Assembly (NCBI GenBank): GCA_947625655.1
Contig: CANQPD010000008.1
Coordinates: forward strand, 40,715-104,714
Reading direction: 5' to 3'
Source: an uncultured Dysosmobacter sp.
Lineage (GTDB): Bacteria > Bacillota > Clostridia > Oscillospirales > Oscillospiraceae
DNA length: 64,000 bases
Position 1 is the first letter of the stretch. Every line of letters starts with the position of its first letter. Both the position numbers and the translations under genes were made by a program. The notes below the pieces were generated by a model that was given only the letters and a program-made list of their open reading frames with translations, was not told the origin of the DNA and searched no databases. Positions 1 through 8,515 of the stretch are shown piece after piece.

Positions 1-1278
1 CTTGGGCAGCGTGATACTGCGGGTGGCAAAACCAAAGTTCACCGTCAGCTCCCCGCTGAAGCCGTCCTCCGCATAGACCGGGGAAACGCTCAGGGTCGTC
101 CACAGCTCCCGGGGAGACGCGCCGCCGTCGTCCTGAAAGCTGTCCATAATACAGGGGCGGCTGGATATCAGCTCTCCGTTCTCATAAATGTCCTCGTAAA
201 TGGCCCAGGAGCGGATGGGTTCCTTCATCTCGCAGGCAAAAGCCACGCCATTGCCGCCCCACTCCGCTTCCAGCCAGCTGCCCCGCTCCGCGTCGGTGCC
301 GCAGACCGCCGCCGCCAGAACCACCGCCGCCACCGCCAGAAACACCGCGGCGGGCCGGGCCCGCTTCCAGTGCAGCACGTTTTTCACCCGGCGGGCGGCG
401 TCATGCTCGCCGAAGGCCAGGGCCATGGGCGTCCGGCGGTCCAGGGCGAAGGACACCAGGGACATACTGTATCCCGCCTTCACCCCGTCCCCCAGCCGGG
501 CCAGCACCGCCTCGTCGCAGCGCATCTCCATGTCCCGGCAGCACAGCACCCAGCACAGCCACACGCTGGGATTCCACCAGTACACCGCCAGAATCAGATA
601 TCCCAGCAGCTTCACCCAGTGGTCCAGATGCCGAATGTGATACCGCTCGTGGGCCAGGACGTAGCGCCGCTCCTCCTCCGACAGGCGGAAGGGGATGTAG
701 ACCCGGGGCCGGAAAAAGCCCAGCACGAAGGGGGTGGGGATGTTGTCGCACTCCCACACGTTCCCCTCCCGCCGGACGGCCATCGCCACCCGCCGCCGCA
801 GGCGGAAGTAAGTCCCCCCGCCGTAGGCCAGCATCGCCGCCATGCCCAGCAGCCAGACCACCGCCGCCATGGGCAGCACCGTGCCGGCAAGGGTATCCGC
901 GGGAGAGACGCCGTCCGGCTTGGTGACCACATAGTAGCCGTCCTCGCCGCCGTAGACCGGCGGGTTCCCGTGCTCCACGGCCTTTTGAAAGGCCTCCATC
1001 TGCTCCTCTGTATTCCAGGTAACGCGGCTTTCGCCCACATAGCTCTCCCCCGCCGTCTCCACCCGGCGCTCCATCTCCCCCGGCTCCACCAGCCCCACGG
1101 GGCTGGTAAAGGACACGGGGCACACCAGCCGGAAAGCCACCACCGCCCACAGGAGATACCGGAACCGCTTCGGCGCCCTGCCCAGGAGAAACCGGACCGC
1201 CAGCACCACGGCCATCACCGGCAGCGCCGTCAGGGACATGGACAGCAGCTGGCGGAAGACGCTTGTCAAGCTCTCCAT
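1..1278 (-). CDS. BlaR1-type M56 zinc metallopeptidase / signal sensor, 3' end outside window
   Basis: Read on the minus strand from the ATG at 1278 to the left edge: 426 codons without a stop, so the C-terminus is missing. Two hydrophobic segments start the protein (about residues 10-30 and 38-55). A further pair flanks a cytosolic loop holding HERYH at residues 210-214, the HExxH zinc site of peptidase family M56. A membrane segment near residue 305-325 is followed by an extracytoplasmic part with no recognisable penicillin-binding motif in view. The gene starts 2 bp after the stop of a BlaI-type repressor, the usual blaI-blaR1 pairing, in which the peptidase inactivates the repressor after sensing an envelope signal. 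The ligand is unknown; beta-lactam sensing is not shown. Confidence 0.85.
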   Translation of the reverse strand, partial: MESLTSVFRQLLSMSLTALPVMAVVLAVRFLLGRAPKRFRYLLWAVVAFRLVCPVSFTSPVGLVEPGEMERRVETAGESYVGESRVTWNTEEQMEAFQKAVEHGNPPVYGGEDGYYVVTKPDGVSPADTLAGTVLPMAAVVWLLGMAAMLAYGGGTYFRLRRRVAMAVRREGNVWECDNIPTPFVLGFFRPRVYIPFRLSEEERRYVLAHERYHIRHLDHWVKLLGYLILAVYWWNPSVWLCWVLCCRDMEMRCDEAVLARLGDGVKAGYSMSLVSFALDRRTPMALAFGEHDAARRVKNVLHWKRARPAAVFLAVAAVVLAAAVCGTDAERGSWLEAEWGGNGVAFACEMKEPIRSWAIYEDIYENGELISSRPCIMDSFQDDGGASPRELWTTLSVSPVYAEDGFSGELTVNFGFATRSITLPK

Positions 1279-1280
1279 CC

Positions 1281-1643
1281 TCAGCCCTCCTTGTGCGCGT
1301 CGATCAATCGCTTCAGATCCTCCGCTTCCTCTTCCGTCAGCTTCCGCCCGCTCATGAAGGCGGCCAGGAACCCCGGCAGAGACCCGCCGAAGGCCCTGTC
1401 CACAAATTCCCCCGCCGCCTCCGCCGTCACCGTCTCCCGGGGAGCCAGCACCGTGACGGTGCTGTTTTCGTTTTGCAGCAATCCCTTTTCACACAGTTTT
1501 TTCAGCACCGTATAGGTGGTGGATTTCTTCCACCCCAGCTGTTCCCGGCACAGCTCCACCAGCCGCCCGGACCCCACCGGGGCCGCCGCCCACACCACCT
1601 GCATGAAGCGGTATTCACTGTCGCAGAGATGATAGGTCTCCAT
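1281..1643 (-). CDS. blaI: BlaI/MecI-family transcriptional repressor
   Basis: 120 residues, the usual length of BlaI/MecI repressors. The N-terminal two thirds is a winged helix (conserved WKKSTTYTVLKKLCEKGLL at about residues 38-56) and the C-terminus is the dimerisation helix. The start at 1643 has AAAGGAGG about 7 nt upstream. It is followed directly by the M56 peptidase gene, which should cleave or relieve it. It is probably autoregulated through the dyad at 1688-1703. It could control genes other than beta-lactamase, since no beta-lactamase gene is visible here. Confidence 0.9.
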   Translation of the reverse strand: METYHLCDSEYRFMQVVWAAAPVGSGRLVELCREQLGWKKSTTYTVLKKLCEKGLLQNENSTVTVLAPRETVTAEAAGEFVDRAFGGSLPGFLAAFMSGRKLTEEEAEDLKRLIDAHKEG

Positions 1644-1687
1644 GGCCCGCCCTCCTTTGGTCTATTTTGATCGACCTCCTGGGTATA

Positions 1688-1703
1688 GTCTATAACAATA
1701 GAC
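1688..1703. promoter_or_regulatory. Candidate BlaI operator
   Basis: GTCTAT-AACA-ATAGAC, a perfect 6-bp inverted repeat 45 bp upstream of the BlaI-type start codon. A related half-site GGTCTAT lies at 1659-1665. BlaI/MecI repressors bind short dyads upstream of their own gene, so autoregulation is the likely role. No binding data. Confidence 0.5.
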
Positions 1704-1753
1704 CAGCGATGTCAAGAAAAACCGCCGGAGGCCATCCGGCTCCCGGCGGTCAT

Positions 1754-2755
1754 TCACTTTGCTCCCGGCACGTCATAGGGCCTGTAGGCGGAGGTCAGCA
1801 CCTTTTCAAACACCGGCGCGTCCGGCTTTTCGATGCGCTTGAGGATCTGCTCGCCGGCGGCACGGCCCAGCTCCTCCACCGGCTGGACGATGCAGTCCAT
1901 CTGGTCTGCATAAAGCTGATAAAAATTGGAATCATAATCCACGAAGCTGACAAGGTCGATGTCCTTGGCCAGCCGGATGCCCTTTTCCTGTAGGTAGAAG
2001 ATGGTCTCCGAGGCCATCAGGCCCTGGCAGACGATGACGGCGTCGCAGCTTTGCTCCAGCAGCTCGTCCAGGCAGGCCTGGGCGCTGTTCTCCATGGAGT
2101 CGCCGTAGCGGATCAGGCTCTCCTCCCGGGCCAGACCGCAGTCCGCCACCGCCTCCCGGTAGGCGGAGACGCGCTCCTTGGTGGAGGACAGCCGGGGCAG
2201 GCCGCCGATGATGCCCACCCGCTTGGCGCCCTTGCCGGACAGGCGGCAGACGGAGCGGTAGATGGGCTGGAAATTGGACACGCAGATGGAGGAATACTTC
2301 TTGGCCTCGAAGGTCCGGTCCACCAGCACCACCGGGAAACCGGCGGGAATCAGGGCGTCGAAGCGGTCGAAATCCTCCATGGTGCTGGCCACCAGCAGCC
2401 CGTCCACAAGGCCCGCGGTCAGCAGGCGGATGTTGGTCTCCTCCCGGTCGGGATCCTCCTTGGTGTTGGCAATGATAAGGTGGTAGCCGTGGGCGGACAG
2501 GTAATTTTCCACCGATTCGATCATAGTGGCGAAAAACTTGTTGGAGATATCCGGCACGATGAAGCCCACGGTCTTCTTCTTGCCCGTGCGGAAGCTGCGG
2601 GCGGAGGCGTCCGGCGTGTAGCCCAGCTCCGCCACAGCCCGGTAGACCTTCTCCTTCGTCTCGCCGGAGACATATCTGGTATTGTTGAGGGTGTGGGAGA
2701 CGGTGGCGGTGGAGACCCCCGCCAGACGGGCCACATCACTGATGGTCACTTTCAT
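1754..2755 (-). CDS. LacI/GalR-family transcriptional regulator
   Basis: 333 residues from the ATG at 2755, chosen because the helix-turn-helix begins at once (MKVTISDVARLAGVSTATVS) and AAAGGA precedes it; a longer start at 2782 would add nine residues ahead of this conserved N-terminus. The helix-turn-helix and hinge occupy about residues 1-60, then a periplasmic-binding-protein-like sensor domain (GFIVPDISNKFFATMIESVE region) fills the rest. The effector is unknown. It is divergent from gap, with LacI-type dyads on both sides of the intergenic region, so it may control itself and gap. That link is inferred from position and shared operator sequence only. Confidence 0.9.
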   Translation of the reverse strand: MKVTISDVARLAGVSTATVSHTLNNTRYVSGETKEKVYRAVAELGYTPDASARSFRTGKKKTVGFIVPDISNKFFATMIESVENYLSAHGYHLIIANTKEDPDREETNIRLLTAGLVDGLLVASTMEDFDRFDALIPAGFPVVLVDRTFEAKKYSSICVSNFQPIYRSVCRLSGKGAKRVGIIGGLPRLSSTKERVSAYREAVADCGLAREESLIRYGDSMENSAQACLDELLEQSCDAVIVCQGLMASETIFYLQEKGIRLAKDIDLVSFVDYDSNFYQLYADQMDCIVQPVEELGRAAGEQILKRIEKPDAPVFEKVLTSAYRPYDVPGAK

Positions 2756-2785
2756 GTCGTCGTTCCTTTGCGCAAAAAGCATTTT

Positions 2786-2807
2786 GGCTTTGCGTAATCA
2801 ATTAGCC
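2786..2807. promoter_or_regulatory. Candidate LacI-family operator upstream of the regulator gene
   Basis: GGCT...AGCC bounds a 22-bp imperfect dyad containing TTGCGTAA (2790-2797). The same 8-mer occurs on the opposite strand inside the gap-side dyad (3002-3009). It lies 31 bp upstream of the regulator start codon. Confidence 0.4.
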
Positions 2808-2942
2808 AGTCCTCAGTATAGGGCAGGCCCGCCGCATCCGTCAAGGGGTTTTTCCCCTCTTTTGGAGAAAGTTCTGTGAATTTTGCCATTTTATTATCAA
2901 AAATCCACAACTCAAAAATTCGATTGTTATTTGAAATGACAA

Positions 2943-2971
2943 TTGCCAAAAAGTTGTCAGTGTGATACTAT
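2943..2971 (+). promoter_or_regulatory. gap promoter
   Basis: TTGCCA (2943-2948), 17-bp spacer, TACTAT (2966-2971): a SigA-type promoter about 90 bp upstream of the gap start codon. The dyad at 2986-3012 would lie just downstream of the transcription start, where a bound repressor would block elongation. Confidence 0.5.
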
Positions 2972-2985
2972 ACTTCCTGGAAAAT

Positions 2986-4075
<1,090 letters not shown>

Positions 4076-4107
4076 TCCATTCCACAGGATATTTGTTTTA
4101 TAGTGCA

Positions 4108-4146
4108 GCACCCGTCCGGGCCAATGGCCCGGACGGGTGCGTTTTT
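4108..4146 (+). terminator. gap intrinsic terminator
   Basis: A perfect 15-bp stem (4108-4122 with 4126-4140) and AAT loop, followed by GTTTTT. Confidence 0.9.
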
Positions 4147-4180
4147 ATGGCTTTTCGATCCTATGGACGGCCCTTTGGGC

Positions 4181-4240
4181 AAAAACATTCCCCCCATCCG
4201 CTCCGTCGGCGAATGGGGGGCTCATTCATTGATTGGACTG
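4181..4240. repeat. 60-bp direct repeat, copy 1 (duplicated minus-strand terminator)
   Basis: Identical over 60 bp to 4396-4455. On the minus strand it folds as CCCCCCAT...ATGGGGGG followed by AATGTTTTT, an intrinsic terminator. The two copies bracket the structured element at 4241-4395. Confidence 0.85.
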
Positions 4241-4395
4241 GTTTCCCCACAAAACCATTCGGTTTTGCAGGGGCCCCGGATTGCACTCAAATGGGCAGGC
4301 AAAGCCCGCCCATTTCAAGGTTTTGTCCTCCGGCCAAAACGCTTGTACGCCGCACTTGCGGCGAACATGGACAGTCCTGTTTATCGTCCGCATAT
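4241..4395. repeat. Structured dispersed repeat, family E copy 1
   Basis: 155 bp without coding potential, made of consecutive hairpins: 4245-4273, the AAATGGGC/GCCCATTT stem, the GTTTTG/CAAAAC stem, and GCCGC-ACTT-GCGGC (4349-4362). The same order of hairpins occurs at 31021-31141 inside the fab operon. Several stem positions differ between copies in a compensated way (see findings). It sits exactly between two 60-bp direct repeats. Confidence 0.75.
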
Positions 4396-4455
4396 AAAAA
4401 CATTCCCCCCATCCGCTCCGTCGGCGAATGGGGGGCTCATTCATTGATTGGACTG
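4396..4455. repeat. 60-bp direct repeat, copy 2
   Basis: Identical to 4181-4240; in this position it forms the 3' end and terminator of the minus-strand transcript described at 4396-4751. Confidence 0.85.
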
Positions 4456-4751
4456 TCCATTGGTCTGTACCTCTTGCTTTCTTAGACTGCCGTTCGGATG
4501 CCGGGGATTCAAAGGGGTAACGGGAAGCTCGGTCCTTTCTCCAATACCTAAAACATCTGGGACACGCAGTTCTTTGCTCTAGTTGCTACTAAAACATGCT
4601 CGTGTGGCTCATCATAGTGAGATGTGTTTCGTCTTTGGGGATCTTCCGAATCTTCTGCTGTCGCTGAAATGATCTCGATTCCGAACGGTCTTGGGGGAGA
4701 GATTCGTGAATCTCTTGAGCTTCCTAGCCCATTGGACTCACTCCTTTCTGT
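4396..4751 (-). ncRNA. Candidate orphan small RNA gene, ~350 nt, unknown class
   Basis: A minus-strand SigA-type promoter at 4758-4786 faces about 300 bp with no convincing ORF (the first ribosome-site/ATG gives Met-Gly-stop), ending in an intrinsic terminator at 4396-4438. Visible structure includes an AGAGATTC/GAATCTCT hairpin near 4695-4712. GTCC...GG near the 5' end could pair with CC...GGAC near the 3' end. It does not show the signatures of tmRNA, RNase P RNA or SRP RNA that I know. It could instead be a decayed gene. Confidence 0.4.
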
Positions 4752-4757
4752 GTCTAT

Positions 4758-4786
4758 AATGTACAATACTTTCTCGGTTTTGTCAA
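4758..4786 (-). promoter_or_regulatory. Minus-strand SigA-type promoter with no protein gene behind it
   Basis: On the minus strand TTGACA (4786-4781), exactly 17 bp, then TACATT (4763-4758). It lies directly after the stop of the FliB-like gene, so it starts a separate transcript. Confidence 0.55.
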
Positions 4787-4802
4787 GCAGATTTATGCAA
4801 TT

Positions 4803-5885
4803 TTACTCTTTGCACAAACGTGAATCGTTTTCCCATGTCGATCTGCACAATTGTCCCCTGTTATCCGCCAGTTCCGCCAGCATGCTCCGCCAGGACAGCG
4901 ATTCCATCTGCCAGAAGCCCGCCAGCAGCGCGTCCAGATTTTCACTGCTGTGCTCGATCTCGCAGCTGAACCGCCGCAATGCCTCGGCGAGGCCGCAGAC
5001 CGCCGCCAGCCGCTCCACAGCCAGCACGGCAAACACACACAGCTGTGCCCGGCTCAACAGGTCGCCGTCGTTGACCGCCTTCAGCAGATACCGGAAGGCA
5101 AAATAGACGGCGATCCGCTCCAGCAGGGGCTCCGGCTGAGGGACAGGGCACACGGTCTCCGCCTGTCTCAGCAGCGCCGGCCAATCGGCATCCAGGCGCT
5201 CCAGCGTCCCCAGGAACCGCAGGGCGGCGGGGAACAGCAGGCGCTCCCCTGCCGGGCTTCCGCCGCCGGATGGCCGCCAGCTCTCCGACAGGGCCGGGAT
5301 CCCCTCCTCCCGTTCCCCGTCCAGCAGGGCCTGTGCCTCGGCGGCCAGGGACAGAAAGTCCGCCAGCCGGCGGCGCAGGGGGAAGGAGCGGTCCTCCAGC
5401 AGCGCCAGAAGCCGCGCCCGCAGGGGCAGCAGGTATTCCAGCCACGCGTCCCCGTCCTCTCCCGGGTCCGCCGCCGCCCGCTCCAAAAATGTCAGCGGCG
5501 CATCGCTGCCCAGCAGCAGGGCGTTTGCGGCAGGGCAGGACGCGGACAGGGTCACTTCCCGAAAAGGGCCGTAATCTTCAATAAACCGGGGATGCTCCCG
5601 GCAGGTGACGCTGGTGGCCTCCTCTCCCAGAGCCCTGTGAATCTCACAGAGGTTCTCCCCGTCCAGAAACGGGCACCGCCCGCCGTCCAGCGGAAAGCAG
5701 AAGTCCCCCTCCTCATCCGTCCGGAGGGCCGCGCGCAGCTTGTCCCCCAGGGGGCCGGAGACGTTGAAATACCGGCAGGCGGTGTCCTCATCGATGACCA
5801 CCTCCCACTTCTCGCAGCAGGTGTGGGGACACGCCCCCGCCAGACAGCGGAAGTCCCCGTAATAGTCCGGCACACGGATCAGCAT
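4803..5885 (-). CDS. FliB-like lysine-N-methylase family protein
   Basis: 360 residues. The N-terminus has a dense cysteine cluster (CLAGACPHTCCEKW near residues 15-28, later CPFLDGENLC and a CREHP motif), the metal-binding hallmark of the FliB/YkgJ-type family often annotated as flagellin lysine-N-methylase. The C-terminal half is leucine-rich and helical. Start at 5885 with GAGAGGAGG upstream. No flagellar gene is in the window and the family is common in non-motile Clostridia, so the flagellin substrate should not be assumed. It ends 20 bp before the Pho-unrelated minus-strand promoter at 4786 and follows the Crp/Fnr gene by 15 bp, so the two may be cotranscribed. Confidence 0.75.
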   Translation of the reverse strand: MLIRVPDYYGDFRCLAGACPHTCCEKWEVVIDEDTACRYFNVSGPLGDKLRAALRTDEEGDFCFPLDGGRCPFLDGENLCEIHRALGEEATSVTCREHPRFIEDYGPFREVTLSASCPAANALLLGSDAPLTFLERAAADPGEDGDAWLEYLLPLRARLLALLEDRSFPLRRRLADFLSLAAEAQALLDGEREEGIPALSESWRPSGGGSPAGERLLFPAALRFLGTLERLDADWPALLRQAETVCPVPQPEPLLERIAVYFAFRYLLKAVNDGDLLSRAQLCVFAVLAVERLAAVCGLAEALRRFSCEIEHSSENLDALLAGFWQMESLSWRSMLAELADNRGQLCRSTWENDSRLCKE

Positions 5886-5900
5886 GGCGGCGCCCTCCTC

Positions 5901-6566
5901 TCAAAGCTCCTTCCGCTCCAGCAGGCGGAAGTGGTTTTTGCGAAATTCCAAAACGCCCTCCGTCCGCAGCTTTCCCAGGGCGGCGGACATGGCGCTGCGG
6001 TCCACCGCCAGGAAATCCGCCAGCTGCTGGCGGTCCAGGGGGATGTCGAACTCCGGCCCGCCCGCCAGCAGGGCCTGGGCGGAGAGATAGCTCAGCAGCT
6101 TTTCCCGGGTGGTCCGCCGGGCCATGTGGCGCATCTTCCGGGTGAGCTGTAAATTCTTCTGCGCCAGCAGAGACAGCAGATTGGCCATGAACCGGCTCTC
6201 TCCCGGCGCTTCCGCCCGGGTGGCGGACAGCGGCGGCGGCGCCAGAAGCAGCGCCGTCACATCCGACGCCGCCAGTACGGAGACCTCCAGCGGCTCGCCG
6301 CTGAGGGCGTAGGCTTCGGCGAACACATCCCCCGCCCCGGCCAGGCCCACGATCTCCCGGCCGCCCCAGAAATCCTCCCGGACGATGTGGACCGTGCCGG
6401 AGAGCACCAGCCCCAGCCGCGCTGTTTTCTCCCCCCGGCGGAGCAGCAGCTCCCCCTTCCGGCACCGCCGCTCCCGGGCGTCCGCCAGGGCCGGCAGGCC
6501 GGACAGGTCCTCCGCCGGGATGCCCCGGAACAGGGGCAATGTGGTCAGCACGGGCGATATTTCCAC
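5901..6566 (-). CDS. Crp/Fnr-family transcriptional regulator
   Basis: 221 residues from the GTG at 6566, chosen for GGAGG 8 nt upstream; the open frame continues further but with non-conserved sequence. Cyclic-nucleotide-binding-like beta roll at about residues 20-120 (GELLLRRGEKTARLGLVLSG), then a helix-turn-helix of the Crp type near residues 165-205 (DRQQLADFLAVDRSAMSAAL). It has no N-terminal cysteine cluster, so it is not a classic iron-sulfur FNR. It is divergent from the ferredoxin-type gene at 6679, the likely target by position. Confidence 0.9.
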   Translation of the reverse strand: MEISPVLTTLPLFRGIPAEDLSGLPALADARERRCRKGELLLRRGEKTARLGLVLSGTVHIVREDFWGGREIVGLAGAGDVFAEAYALSGEPLEVSVLAASDVTALLLAPPPLSATRAEAPGESRFMANLLSLLAQKNLQLTRKMRHMARRTTREKLLSYLSAQALLAGGPEFDIPLDRQQLADFLAVDRSAMSAALGKLRTEGVLEFRKNHFRLLERKEL

Positions 6567-6678
6567 AGGATCTTCCTCCGTTCGTTGGAAATCCAACAGA
6601 CTTTTTGGGATGATTATACGATACTGTACCTGGCAACGCAACAAAAAACGGTTGAAAACCGAAAAAAGGAGAAACACT

Positions 6679-7527
6679 ATGGTACGGAGGATCATTGAGA
6701 TCGACCAGGAGAAATGCAACGGCTGCGGCGCCTGCGCCGCGGCCTGCCACGAGGGCGCCATCGGCATGGCGGACGGCAAGGCGGTCCTTTTGCGGGACGA
6801 CTACTGCGACGGCCTGGGAGACTGCCTGCCCGCCTGCCCCACCGGGGCCATCACCTTTGTGGAGCGGGAGGCGGCGGCCTACGACGCGGCCGCGGCAGCA
6901 GCCGCGCAGGGTCGCCCGTCGCAGCCCAGTGAAACGGGTGCGATGGGAAGTGGAGGAGCAGGGGAGCGGGCGCAGTTTTCCGCGCAGCGGGAAACGGAGC
7001 ACGGCGGACTTTGCGATGACGAGGCGGCGGTGCTGGCAAAAAGGGCGGAGGCGCTGAAGGGCAGCGCGCCGGTGACCCGCACGGGATGCCCGGGAAGCAT
7101 GAGTCAAGCCCTGCGGCATGATGACGCTGCCCCCGCCACTTCCGTTTCCGCGGAAGCCCCCGTCTCCAGCCTGACACAGTGGCCGGTGCAGATCAAGCTG
7201 CTGCCGGTGGAGGCGCCCTATTACAGCGGCGCCAGGCTGCTGATCGCGGCGGACTGCACCGCCTTCTCCCGGGCCGACTTCCACCAGCGCTTCATGCGGG
7301 GCCGGATCACCATGATCGGCTGCCCCAAGCTGGACGAGGGGGATTACGCGGAAAAGCTGACGGAGATCCTCCGCCGGAACGACGTCCGGGAGGTCACCAT
7401 CGTCCGCATGGAGGTGCCCTGCTGCGGCGGGCTCCAGCGGGCGGCGGAGACCGCCCTGCGGCAAAGCGGCAGGTTCATCCCCTGGCAGGTGGTGACACTG
7501 GGCCGGGATGGAAATATTTTAGACTGA
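6679..7527 (+). CDS. 4Fe-4S dicluster ferredoxin-domain protein
   Basis: 282 residues from the ATG at 6679 (AAAAAAGGAG just upstream). Two 4Fe-4S motifs occupy residues 1-65: CNGCGACAAAC and, spaced by about 30 residues, a CDGLGDCLPACP variant. A low-complexity Ala/Gly/Ser stretch (about 70-165) separates them from a C-terminal domain with CCGG, which may bind another cofactor. Probably a cytosolic electron carrier or redox adaptor. It is followed 16 bp later by a small ferredoxin and is divergent from a Crp/Fnr regulator; similar arrangements in Clostridia are redox-responsive. The partner enzyme is not known. Confidence 0.8.
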   Translation: MVRRIIEIDQEKCNGCGACAAACHEGAIGMADGKAVLLRDDYCDGLGDCLPACPTGAITFVEREAAAYDAAAAAAAQGRPSQPSETGAMGSGGAGERAQFSAQRETEHGGLCDDEAAVLAKRAEALKGSAPVTRTGCPGSMSQALRHDDAAPATSVSAEAPVSSLTQWPVQIKLLPVEAPYYSGARLLIAADCTAFSRADFHQRFMRGRITMIGCPKLDEGDYAEKLTEILRRNDVREVTIVRMEVPCCGGLQRAAETALRQSGRFIPWQVVTLGRDGNILD

Positions 7528-7543
7528 ATCGGAGGAATCCATC

Positions 7544-7726
7544 ATGAAAGCGACTGTCAACGAAAACTGCATCGGCTGCGGCCTGTGCGCCGGCACCTGT
7601 CCGGAGGTCTTCTCCATGGGCGACGACGGCTTCGCCCACGGCGGCGAGTTCGGCGCGGAGCTGCTGGATACGGCCCAGGAGGCCCGGGACGGCTGTCCCG
7701 TCAGCGCCATCAGCATTGAGGAATAA
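7544..7726 (+). CDS. Small ferredoxin (4Fe-4S)
   Basis: 60 residues. CIGCGLCAGTC near the N-terminus and a distal CPVSAI give four cysteines for one 4Fe-4S cluster, the arrangement of single-cluster ferredoxins. GGAGG lies 8 nt before the ATG. Second gene of the unit started at 6679, closed by the terminator at 7743-7778. It carries electrons between cytosolic redox enzymes; donor and acceptor cannot be told from the sequence. Confidence 0.92.
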   Translation: MKATVNENCIGCGLCAGTCPEVFSMGDDGFAHGGEFGAELLDTAQEARDGCPVSAISIEE

Positions 7727-7742
7727 GACAGCGATGAAAAGC

Positions 7743-7778
7743 GGAGCGCGGGCCAGGCGGCCTGCGCTCCGGTTTTTT
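7743..7778 (+). terminator. Ferredoxin operon terminator
   Basis: A 12-bp stem with one G-U pair (7743-7754 with 7759-7770), AGGC loop and a T6 run at 7773-7778. Confidence 0.9.
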
Positions 7779-7801
7779 CGCTGCGTTCTTCTTGGGGTTG
7801 C

Positions 7802-8508
7802 AGGCCGCCCTGACGGGCGGGGGGGAAGTTTACGCCGTGCTGCGGCGTGGGGAATGCACCCCCCATTTTCTTTTGTCTTGGCAAAAGAAAATGCGCCGTG
7901 CACGGTGGAAAAGAAAACCGCTTTGTCCCAACTTTCCCCATGGGACATGGGGAAAGTTGGGGATACGGCGGCTGGCGGCAGCGACCAGATAAAATTTGCC
8001 AGGTCTCATCCGGGTGCGCTATATGCTGGCGCTTGGCAGGACGTTCAAGCCGCATCTGAAATTTTGGGTGCAAATCTGCGGCTGCGCACCGGAAGGGCCT
8101 TTGCAACTCACCCGTGCATTCCGCTTCGCTATGCACTCCGTGGGCTGCTGGCCGGCGTTGGCGCTATGCGGCGGGGCGGAGGCGCCCCGCCCTACGAAGT
8201 GATTGCACCGCGCCAGCGCGAAACAACAGCCTGCGGAGCGGCAGCGAAAATCGGCGCAGAAGCCCATTCAGGTTTTGCCCGGTTCCACGCCCAGCCGATT
8301 CGCGTGGCGGAAAGGGAGCGATGATCGCCGGTGTCCTTCCCGCGCCCAACGCGGGAACCTGTAGTGTCTGCCGCGGCATCTTGCCAAATCCGCATCCCCA
8401 AACTTTTTCCATGCAAAGCATGGAGAAAGTTTGGACAAAGGCGTTTTCTCTTTGGACCGTACACGGCCCGTTTCTCTTTTCAAGAAAAAGAGAAATGGGG
8501 GGTGCAAA
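7802..8508. repeat. Inverted-arm non-coding element, family F copy 1
   Basis: About 0.7 kb with no credible gene. The left arm (7802-7965) and right arm (8391-8508) are inverted copies of one ~165-bp structured unit; the right arm lacks its outer end. Each arm holds a palindromic CCGTGCACGG or near variant, a long A/T-rich hairpin (7868-7891; 8470-8494) and a second hairpin (7929-7958; 8400-8436). The middle has diverged but is related to the middle of copy 2 at 41.0-41.8 kb. Function unknown; a non-autonomous mobile element or large structured RNA would both fit. Confidence 0.7.
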
Positions 8509-8515
8509 AATCCCT

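Noticed and set aside
4501..4520. tRNA-like T-arm (GGGGATTCAAA)
   Set aside because: No acceptor stem or anticodon arm could be paired around it.
7716..8324. Frames of up to 200 codons across the inverted-arm element
   Set aside because: They change frame between the two element copies, have no ribosome sites and end at hairpins.
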